A model generated the notes under the pieces. That model was not told the origin of the DNA, searched no databases, and saw nothing but the letters and a program-made list of their open reading frames with translations. Of a DNA stretch of 64,000 nt, positions 16,074 to 22,371 are shown in pieces; position 1 is the stretch's first letter; each line of letters starts with the position of its first letter. This stretch comes from an uncultured Prevotella sp. (GTDB taxonomy: Bacteria > Bacteroidota > Bacteroidia > Bacteroidales > Bacteroidaceae). The translations under genes and the position numbers were made by a program. The stretch spans positions 28,702-92,701 of the forward strand of contig OMXO01000002.1 of the NCBI GenBank assembly GCA_900315035.1. The letters run 5' to 3'.

Positions 16074-18494
16074 ATGAAGAAGGTGAGACTACTACTATTG
16101 ATGTTTTTCTTGTCGATGGCCTTATTGGTGCAGGCTGATGATTTTACCGTCGGTAACAAGACGTTCTTGTTGAACGGGAAGCCCTTTGTTGTAAAAGCAG
16201 CAGAGGTTCATTACCCCCGCATTCCTCGCCCGTATTGGGAACACCGTATACAGCTGTGCAAGTCGCTGGGTATGAATACACTCTGTATCTACGTGTTTTG
16301 GAATATCCATGAGCAGCGTGAGGGAGAATTTGACTTTACGGATAACAACGATGTGGCAGAGTTCTGCCGACTTGCCCAGAAGAATGGGATGTATGTTATC
16401 GTTCGCCCGGGTCCTTATGTCTGTGCAGAGTGGGAGATGGGGGGCCTGCCTTGGTGGCTGTTGAAGAAGAAGGATATCCGCTTGCGTGAACAGGATCCAT
16501 ATTTCATGGAACGTGTGAAAATCTTCGAGAAGAAGGTCGGTGAGCAGTTGGCACCGCTGACCATCCAGAACGGAGGTCCTATCATAATGGTACAAGTAGA
16601 GAATGAGTATGGCTCCTATGGGGAAAATAAGCCCTATGTTGCGGAAATCCGTGACTGTCTTCGCAGTATTTATGGTGAAAAACTGACATTGTTCCAGTGT
16701 GACTGGGCCAGCAATTTCGAAAAGAACGGACTCGATGATCTTGTGTGGACCATGAATTTCGGTACGGGAGCCAATATTGATGCTCAGTTTAAGCGCCTTG
16801 GTGAATTACGGCCTAATGCACCGAAAATGTGTTCAGAATTCTGGAGCGGGTGGTTTGATAAGTGGGGTGCCAACCACGAGACTCGGCCTGCAAAGGATAT
16901 GGTGGAAGGAATCGACGAGATGCTGTCGAAGGGCATAAGTTTCTCGCTCTATATGACTCATGGCGGAACGAGTTTCGGTCATTGGGCTGGTGCAAATAGT
17001 CCTGGCTTTGCACCAGATGTAACCAGCTATGACTATGATGCTCCCATCAATGAGCATGGGGCGCAGACTCCCAAATTCTTCAAGTTACGTGAAACGATGA
17101 AGAAATACAATGACGGTCCGTTACCAGAAATCCCTAAAGCACCAGCTAATTTCATTAGTATTCCCCGCTTTGAACTGACTGAGCGTGCAGATATCATGCT
17201 GGGTGTTGACTCTTTGGTGATGGACAGTCCGCTTCGTACGATGGAGGAACTTGATCTGGGTTGGGGATCCATGATCTATATGACCATGTTGCCAGAGATA
17301 CCACATGAAAGCGTGCTGACTCTGAACGATTGCCATGATTTTGCACAGGTCTTTATCGACACTACTTATATTGGTAAGATCGATCGTGTACGTAACGAAA
17401 AGAGTTTGCGTATTCCTGCAGTCAAGAAAGGACAAGAATTGAAGATCCTTGTAGAAGCTATGGGACGAATCAATTTCGGACGTGCCATTAAAGACTTTAA
17501 GGGTATTACCGAGAATGTAACGTTGGCCTCTCAAGAAGACGGGCACGATTGCACTTGGGACTTGAAAAGATGGACTATCATGACAATCCCCGATGATTAT
17601 CAGACGGCAGTCAAGGCACTTGATAAAGCTAAGCGTGATAGCTTGACAAACGCTCCTTTTAAAGGATCAGGCTACTATCGTGGCTATTTCCGTCTGAAGA
17701 AGGTTGGTGACACCTATCTGAATATGGAAAGCTTTGGAAAAGGACAGGTTTATGTCAATGGACATGCCGTCGGCCGCTTCTGGTCAATAGGTCCTCAGCA
17801 GACGCTTTATGTGCCTGGATGCTGGTTGAATAAAGGACAGAACGAGGTGATTGTGCTGGATGTTGTCGGCCCGTCTCTGGCAGCCTATGTGCCTTCTGCT
17901 ATTAAGGCGGTGAAGAGTCGGATTAAGCCATTTTACAGAAAGAACCAACCTGATGATGGTTCTCGTTCTTTGCATCCTTGCTTGTTTGCACAGAATATGC
18001 CGGAACTCGATAAACTGAATGTTGAAAAATCTCGGACTCACAACAATCCTGGCGATAAACCAGACCTGAACTCTGCTTCACCAATTGCTGAGGGACAGTT
18101 TGCATTTGGAAATGGCTGGCAAACGGTGCGCTTTGCCTCTCCGAAGAAAGGCCGCTACATTGCGTTGCAAGCACTTTCTACGCAGGCAGGTGATGCTAAC
18201 GTTGCTGTAGCAGAAATCTATGTTACTGATGTGAAAGGAAACAGGCTGAGCCGAGAGCCCTGGACGATAAAGTATGCAGACAGTGAGGAGATTCATCGTG
18301 GTAACAATACCGCTGATAAGACCTTTGACCTTCAAGAGTCAACCTATTGGCGTACTGCCAAGGGCTCAGACTTGCCTCATCTGATGGTTATCGATTTAGG
18401 CAGCGAACAAACAGTCACAGGTCTTGAATATCTTCCCCGTGCTGAAGAAGGCGCCCCGGGAAGCATCAAAGGATATAAGATCTTTGTATATTGA
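16074..18494 (+). CDS. GH35 beta-galactosidase with C-terminal F5/8-type domain
   Basis: 806 residues from the ATG at 16074 (an ATG at 16065 is equally possible). Signal peptide MKKVRLLLLMFFLSMALLVQA, so exported. The GH35 barrel shows AAEVHYPRIPRPYWEHRI, GPYVCAEWEMGGLPWWL, the acid/base Glu178 in VENEYGSYG and the nucleophile Glu255 in SEFWSGWFDKWG. Beta-sandwich regions follow, and the last ~140 residues (WQTVRFASPKKGRYIALQAL ... LMVIDLGSEQTVTGLEYLPR) look like an F5/8 type C carbohydrate-binding domain. Likely removes terminal beta-galactose from plant or host glycans. Divergent from the GH67 gene. Confidence 0.94.
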   Translation: MKKVRLLLLMFFLSMALLVQADDFTVGNKTFLLNGKPFVVKAAEVHYPRIPRPYWEHRIQLCKSLGMNTLCIYVFWNIHEQREGEFDFTDNNDVAEFCRLAQKNGMYVIVRPGPYVCAEWEMGGLPWWLLKKKDIRLREQDPYFMERVKIFEKKVGEQLAPLTIQNGGPIIMVQVENEYGSYGENKPYVAEIRDCLRSIYGEKLTLFQCDWASNFEKNGLDDLVWTMNFGTGANIDAQFKRLGELRPNAPKMCSEFWSGWFDKWGANHETRPAKDMVEGIDEMLSKGISFSLYMTHGGTSFGHWAGANSPGFAPDVTSYDYDAPINEHGAQTPKFFKLRETMKKYNDGPLPEIPKAPANFISIPRFELTERADIMLGVDSLVMDSPLRTMEELDLGWGSMIYMTMLPEIPHESVLTLNDCHDFAQVFIDTTYIGKIDRVRNEKSLRIPAVKKGQELKILVEAMGRINFGRAIKDFKGITENVTLASQEDGHDCTWDLKRWTIMTIPDDYQTAVKALDKAKRDSLTNAPFKGSGYYRGYFRLKKVGDTYLNMESFGKGQVYVNGHAVGRFWSIGPQQTLYVPGCWLNKGQNEVIVLDVVGPSLAAYVPSAIKAVKSRIKPFYRKNQPDDGSRSLHPCLFAQNMPELDKLNVEKSRTHNNPGDKPDLNSASPIAEGQFAFGNGWQTVRFASPKKGRYIALQALSTQAGDANVAVAEIYVTDVKGNRLSREPWTIKYADSEEIHRGNNTADKTFDLQESTYWRTAKGSDLPHLMVIDLGSEQTVTGLEYLPRAEEGAPGSIKGYKIFVY

Positions 18495-18534
18495 TTCGTT
18501 TCGTGTGAAAAACATTTTTAGTTTTTTCATACAC

Positions 18535-18600
18535 TGCATACACTGACCATTTATCAGTCTGGCAATCAGTCTGTTGGTTAGTGTATGCAGCCTTTTTTTT
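18535..18600 (+). terminator. Long-stem terminator after the GH35 gene
   Basis: TGCATACACTGACCA (18535-18549) pairs with TGGTTAGTGTATGCA (18575-18589) with one mismatch; the 25-base loop holds two direct copies of ATCAGTCT. Eight T residues (18593-18600) follow. It also forms the left edge of the repeat patch that fills 18495-18778. Confidence 0.7.
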
Positions 18601-18660
18601 AGTGTATGCAACCGCTGTTTTTGTGCATCTAACGTCATTTTTGTGTATCCAATACCATTT
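18580..18660. repeat. Degenerate ~21-bp tandem repeats
   Basis: Units begin at 18580 (AGTGTATGCAGCC + T-run), 18601 (AGTGTATGCAACC), 18622 (TGTGCATCTAACG) and 18642 (TGTGTATCCAATA), spaced 21, 21 and 20 bases, each ending in a T-rich tail. Identity decays from left to right. No gene is supported here; a minus-strand frame across it only mirrors the repeat. Confidence 0.65.
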
Positions 18661-18725
18661 GTTCCCATTATCATGCCCTCTGCCATTACTGATTGGTTGT
18701 CTTAATTTCATTGCAGACAGGTAAT

Positions 18726-18766
18726 TTGTCCCATGGGGTGGGACCAATTGTCCCAGGGGGTGGGAC
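18726..18766. repeat. Tandem pair of GTCCCA/TGGGAC hairpins
   Basis: Two near-identical copies of TTGTCCCA(T/G)... each with a 6-bp inverted repeat GTCCCA/TGGGAC around a 5-base G-rich loop, at 18726-18744 and 18748-18766 (period 22). They sit 12 bases beyond the rmlC stop. No T-run follows in either direction, so they do not look like plain terminators. Confidence 0.7.
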
Positions 18767-18778
18767 AAAAACTGCTTC

Positions 18779-19360
18779 CTAATCAAATGATATCGGTCGT
18801 TTCCTGGCGACGAACTCTTTAAAGCTTGGTAGATGCTCGTCCTTGACAGTTGTGATAATCTGATTCTTACCTCCTATTCTGTCAACAGGCCATTTTATGT
18901 CAATTTCTGGGTCATCATATCTGATACCGGATTCATGCTCAGGTGCATATCTGTTAGTACATTTGTTTAAAATGATGCTGTCATCCTCTAACGTTAACGA
19001 ACCATGTGCAAATCCTTCAGGAATATAAAAAACGGTATGGTTTTGTTCTGTTAGTTCAATTCCTTGCCACCGGCCAAAGGTCGGACTTCCAAATCGCAAA
19101 TCAACCCCCACAACATAGATAGATCCCTTGATGACGCGCATATATACCCCTTGGGCATATTTTTGCTGAAAATGCAGACCTCTAATCGCACCTTTTTGAG
19201 ATTTTGATTCACTAATTTCGTAGAAATTACTAGGGAGGCCATTCTCCTTATAAAATGATTGCTCAAAATCCTTTAGAAAGAAGCCTCTTTTATCCTCAAA
19301 GAGGTGGGGATGTAAAATGATGAGACCTTCTATTTTTGTTTTTTCTATTGATAGTGCCAT
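18779..19360 (-). CDS. rfbC: dTDP-4-dehydrorhamnose 3,5-epimerase (RmlC)
   Basis: 193 residues, a cupin-fold epimerase that converts dTDP-4-keto-6-deoxy-D-glucose to the L-lyxo 4-keto sugar on the way to dTDP-L-rhamnose. Motifs: PHLFEDKRGFFLKDF, KGAIRGLHFQ (catalytic His), the VVGVDLRFGSPTFGRW strand, YIPEGFAHGSLTLED and NKCTNRYAPEHESGIRYDDPEI. The other rml genes are absent from the window. It is transcribed away from the polysaccharide operon from its own promoter. Some relatives act only as 3-epimerases, so the exact product is uncertain. Confidence 0.93.
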   Translation of the reverse strand: MALSIEKTKIEGLIILHPHLFEDKRGFFLKDFEQSFYKENGLPSNFYEISESKSQKGAIRGLHFQQKYAQGVYMRVIKGSIYVVGVDLRFGSPTFGRWQGIELTEQNHTVFYIPEGFAHGSLTLEDDSIILNKCTNRYAPEHESGIRYDDPEIDIKWPVDRIGGKNQIITTVKDEHLPSFKEFVARKRPISFD

Positions 19361-19380
19361 GTTCTTTTTAATTACGACTG

Positions 19381-19388
19381 CAAAGGTA
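19381..19388 (-). promoter_or_regulatory. -7 element of the rmlC promoter
   Basis: Minus-strand TACCTTTG (19381-19388) fits TAnnTTTG and lies about 20 bases before the rmlC ATG. The -33 element is not clear. Confidence 0.6.
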
Positions 19389-19459
19389 CGAAAAAGCTCT
19401 GTTTATTGATAACTATGAATGTTAAAAAACATAAGCCATGGTTATTTTGATTGCTTTTA

Positions 19460-19491
19460 TTTGTAGGATTAGAATAAAAAGGCTAACTTTG
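19460..19491 (+). promoter_or_regulatory. Promoter of the DegT-like/acyltransferase unit
   Basis: TTTG (19460-19463) and TAACTTTG (19484-19491) spaced by 20 bases; the DegT-like ATG is at 19515, preceded by a purine-rich AGGAGAA, a fairly good ribosome-binding site for this genome. Confidence 0.75.
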
Positions 19492-19514
19492 CAGTCCGTA
19501 CATAGGAGAATTCA

Positions 19515-20567
19515 ATGATACCCTTGTTTAAACCATACATGCCTGAAGAGTTACCAAAGATAGATGAAATCCTTCATTCTGGGATTTTGATCTATGGGAA
19601 TTGGTTGCATAAATTTGAAAATAAACTGAGAGAATATATTGGAAATCCTTATATACTTACAACAAATAGTTTTGATGCAGCCTATCAAGTTGCTATTTCC
19701 ACGCTTGGTCTTCAGCCTGACGACGAGGTTATTGGGTCTCCTATAACATGTATTGCCTCAACTCAACCGTTTGCGACTCATCGTGTAAAACTGATATGGG
19801 CAGATATTGACCCCAATACAGGGATGTTGGATATTGATGATGTTCGCAAGAAAATCACCCATAAGACCAAAGCAATTCTCTTGTATCATTTTTGTGGCTA
19901 TGTTGGTCGTGTAGATGATATCTTAGAGTTGGCACAGAACTTTGGACTTTATGTGATTGAAGATGCCATAGAGGGATTCGGTTCTGAATATAAAGGGAAA
20001 AAGGTGGGTTGCCTTGGGGCTGATGTTACGGTTTTTTCGTTTAAAACGATACGCCTGCCAAATATAATTGACGGAGGTGCGGTGGCGTTTAAGAGTCAGG
20101 CTTTTTTTGAAAAGGCGAAGATAATTAGCGATTATGGCGTGGACCGTGTAAATCTTCGTGATGAGATGGGAGAAATAAATCCTTTCTGCGATATCGCTAT
20201 TCCTGGCTTTGGAACTACACCTTCAGAAATTAGTTCCTATATTGGATGCCTGCAGATGGATGTGATTGATGACTTGCTAAAAAAACAGAGGCATCAAGCA
20301 GAACTTTGGGATAATTTGTTAAATAAAACTGCGGTAAAGCATCTTCTGCCGTGTGAAGGATCTATACCCAATTATTGGGTATATGGTGTTTTGGTAGATG
20401 ATAAACGGACGTTTATGAATCAATGGCGTAGTAAAGGTTATTATGCCTCAGGGGTTCATGTTCCTAATTCGTACTATTCTGTTTTCGGTGAGCAATCAGA
20501 ACTGAAAGGGGTTAGGGATTTCTATGCAAGCTATGTGGCACTCCCCTGTGGTTGGTGGATGTCTTGA
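19515..20567 (+). CDS. DegT/DnrJ/EryC1 aminotransferase homologue lacking the PLP lysine
   Basis: 350 residues of the sugar aminotransferase (fold-type I) family: GILIYGNWLHKFENKL, TNSFDAAYQVAISTLGLQPDDEVIGSPITC, IEDAIEGFGSEYKGKKVGCLGADV. The motif that normally reads SFxxxK...DGG reads SFKTIRLPNIIDGG, so Arg180 stands where the PLP-linking lysine belongs, with a lysine at 177. The protein stops right after ALPCGWWMS, about 15 residues before family members usually end, and an ELIGKMLNIM-like continuation exists in the overlapping frame of the next gene. It may be a dehydratase-like variant (ColD uses His here) or a decaying aminotransferase. Confidence 0.8.
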   Translation: MIPLFKPYMPEELPKIDEILHSGILIYGNWLHKFENKLREYIGNPYILTTNSFDAAYQVAISTLGLQPDDEVIGSPITCIASTQPFATHRVKLIWADIDPNTGMLDIDDVRKKITHKTKAILLYHFCGYVGRVDDILELAQNFGLYVIEDAIEGFGSEYKGKKVGCLGADVTVFSFKTIRLPNIIDGGAVAFKSQAFFEKAKIISDYGVDRVNLRDEMGEINPFCDIAIPGFGTTPSEISSYIGCLQMDVIDDLLKKQRHQAELWDNLLNKTAVKHLLPCEGSIPNYWVYGVLVDDKRTFMNQWRSKGYYASGVHVPNSYYSVFGEQSELKGVRDFYASYVALPCGWWMS

Positions 20568-20580
20568 GTTAATAGGTAAA

Positions 20581-21582
20581 ATGTTAAATATTATGATGTT
20601 GTCTGAAATAGAACTGAAGAACCTGAGTCGTTTCCGCTCTGAGTTAATGGGGGCGGCCATTGTGTTTATTATGCTTTTCCATACACCATTAGAGTCTGAT
20701 GCATGTTTGTTTGGTCTTTATCGTATGGGGAATGTTGGAGTAGATCTTTTCCTATTCCTTAGTGGTATTGGGCTGTGGTTCTCTTGGGTAAAGACCCCCT
20801 CTATGGGCTATTTCTTTCGAAAGCGTCTGTTGCGAATATTTCCGACGTGGATTATTATTTCGTCAATTTATTTCTTAACTCATTTTGATTGGGATGGAGC
20901 TACTGTGACAGACTATTTTAAACTTGTCGGTGACATTCTTGTTGACTGGTCGTTTTGGCGGAGTCATGAACTGACATTCTGGTTTGTTCCCGCCATCGTG
21001 GGTTTTTATGTACTTGCACCTTTTTATATGCAACTTATCCAGCGTCATCCTATTTATCGATGGCTTCCTGCACTGATGCTCGTGCTTTGCGTTTTTTTGC
21101 AATGGGTTCAGCCTGTGTTTAATTATGTTTGGGGGTATGAAGTTGCTTGGAGCCGTATGCCAATATTTTTCATCGGTATCAATTGTGGAGAACTGGTTCG
21201 GCGCGACGATCGCATAGAGCCTGCTGGGAGATGGTTGGTTTATGCTGCTTTTATCTTCACATTGGCACTTTGTATACATTTGGAATTAATGGACCAGACG
21301 AATTTCCCAATGTTCATAGAGCGGTTGGTCTATATTCCAATGAGTATTTCTCTGATGATCCTACTGACAGACTTGTATAATCGGATGCCGGCTTGGAGTC
21401 TTAAGATACTTGCTTTCATTGGCGCAATAACTTTGGAGCTATATCTAATACATGAACATTTTGTACTTGAGTGGTTAAATCCTATGAATTTGGGGTATTG
21501 GCCAACGGCTGGGTTAAATGTTGCATTGTCAATTCCGCTTGCCTGGATATTGAAGCAGGTGACAAAGAGAATCCCTATGTGA
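20581..21582 (+). CDS. Acyltransferase family 3 membrane protein
   Basis: About 333 residues from the ATG at 20581 (ATGs at 20593 and 20596 are alternatives). Around ten membrane segments. The N-terminal NLSRFRSELMGAAIVFIMLFHTP with its conserved Arg and His, the GNVGVDLFLFLSGIGLWFS block and FFRKRLLRIFPTW are typical of AT3 proteins that O-acylate surface glycans using a cytoplasmic acyl-CoA donor. Ends with LELYLIHEHFVLEW. Together with the DegT-like gene it forms a short unit that stops at the terminator at 21621, separate from the long operon. Confidence 0.87.
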   Translation: MLNIMMLSEIELKNLSRFRSELMGAAIVFIMLFHTPLESDACLFGLYRMGNVGVDLFLFLSGIGLWFSWVKTPSMGYFFRKRLLRIFPTWIIISSIYFLTHFDWDGATVTDYFKLVGDILVDWSFWRSHELTFWFVPAIVGFYVLAPFYMQLIQRHPIYRWLPALMLVLCVFLQWVQPVFNYVWGYEVAWSRMPIFFIGINCGELVRRDDRIEPAGRWLVYAAFIFTLALCIHLELMDQTNFPMFIERLVYIPMSISLMILLTDLYNRMPAWSLKILAFIGAITLELYLIHEHFVLEWLNPMNLGYWPTAGLNVALSIPLAWILKQVTKRIPM

Positions 21583-21620
21583 AAATCTTTGCGAATAAAT
21601 ATTGTATAAAAAATAAATAT

Positions 21621-21653
21621 GTCCCGAAATGTTTTGCCATTTCGGGACTTTTT
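21621..21653 (+). terminator. Terminator after the acyltransferase gene
   Basis: Perfect 10-bp stem GTCCCGAAAT / ATTTCGGGAC (21621-21630 with 21639-21648), loop GTTTTGCC, then five T residues. The loop also supplies the -33 TTTG of the following promoter. Confidence 0.9.
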
Positions 21654-21663
21654 ACTACCTTTG
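21633..21663 (+). promoter_or_regulatory. Main promoter of the polysaccharide operon
   Basis: TTTG (21633-21636, inside the terminator loop) and TACCTTTG (21656-21663) are 19 bases apart. This is the only good promoter seen before the UpxY-like gene and probably drives the whole run to 50915. Confidence 0.8.
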
Positions 21664-21810
21664 CACCCGTTATAGTGACTGACTCCTATGAATCTGCGAG
21701 CCATGGGCTCTTGTGCGGAGGTGGACGATATGACCTATATCCTTGATGGTCAAATGATTAATGATACTTCTGATTGCTGTTCAAAAGGCAAATCGGAAGA
21801 AGGGAAAGAT
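21664..21810 (+). promoter_or_regulatory. 5' leader of the polysaccharide operon
   Basis: About 140 transcribed bases precede the favoured start of the NusG-like gene. Small inverted repeats are visible: GAGCC/GGCTC around ATG near 21697-21710, and TGACC/GGTCA near 21729-21750. In Bacteroides, UpxY proteins act on such leaders to prevent early termination. The frame is open back to an ATG at 21688, so part of it might instead be coding. Confidence 0.4.
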
Positions 21811-22359
21811 ATGTGCAGAATGGAACATAAAGATTTTAGTTGGATAGTTTTACGCACATTTAACAGGCACGAGAGGCTGTTAAGTGAGTTTTTGAAAGAA
21901 AAGGGACTGACTTGTTTTGTCCCGATGCGATATAAGGAACGGCTTGCCGGTGGTAACGGAAAGCCCAAACAGCTGATACCCGTGGTTCATGATTACGTAT
22001 TTCTTGAGAATACTCTTACGAAAGAACAATTAGAAGGCTTGTTGTCTAAATGCCGCACCCCTTTGTACGTCCTGAAATCAAAGGAAACGGATTGTCCTTT
22101 TGAAATTCCAAGTCGTGAGATGGCTGAATTCAGGTTGTTGTGTGATCCGGATTTTGAAGGTCTGATAGAATTCTCATTAAACGATGACATCAAGGTGGGA
22201 AAGGAAGTGGAAATCATACATGGTCCATTCTCGGGTGTCCGAGGCAGGTTGTATAGGAAGCAGAAACAATACTGGTTTGTAAAGACTTTGGCGGGTTTGT
22301 CGGTAGAATTGCGGATTACGCGTTGGTATTGCAAACCTATTGATGAAAAAGAAAATTAA
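21811..22359 (+). CDS. UpxY-like NusG-family transcription antiterminator
   Basis: 182 residues from the ATG at 21811, which has a purine-rich GGAAGAAGGGAAAG before it. N-terminal NusG (NGN) domain: SWIVLRTFNRHERLLSEFLKEKGLTCFVPM, then VPVVHDYVFLEN; a KOW-type segment follows (VGKEVEIIHGPFSGVRGRLYRKQKQYWFVKTLAGLSVELRI). UpxY proteins head capsule operons in Bacteroides and promote read-through of their own long operon. Its place directly before the export genes supports the same role. No UpxZ-like inhibitor gene follows. A longer start at 21688 would add a domain-less 41-residue tail. Confidence 0.88.
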   Translation: MCRMEHKDFSWIVLRTFNRHERLLSEFLKEKGLTCFVPMRYKERLAGGNGKPKQLIPVVHDYVFLENTLTKEQLEGLLSKCRTPLYVLKSKETDCPFEIPSREMAEFRLLCDPDFEGLIEFSLNDDIKVGKEVEIIHGPFSGVRGRLYRKQKQYWFVKTLAGLSVELRITRWYCKPIDEKEN

Positions 22360-22371
22360 TATTTCAATCGA

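Noticed and set aside
18726-18766. Twin hairpins as a terminator for rmlC
   Set aside because: On the rmlC strand the T-run precedes rather than follows the hairpins, so they do not fit the intrinsic terminator pattern.
18466-18786. 106-codon minus-strand frame in the repeat patch
   Set aside because: Its sequence (YTKKKAAYTNQQ-like) simply translates the 21-bp repeats, it overlaps the end of GH35 and has no ribosome-binding site or family.
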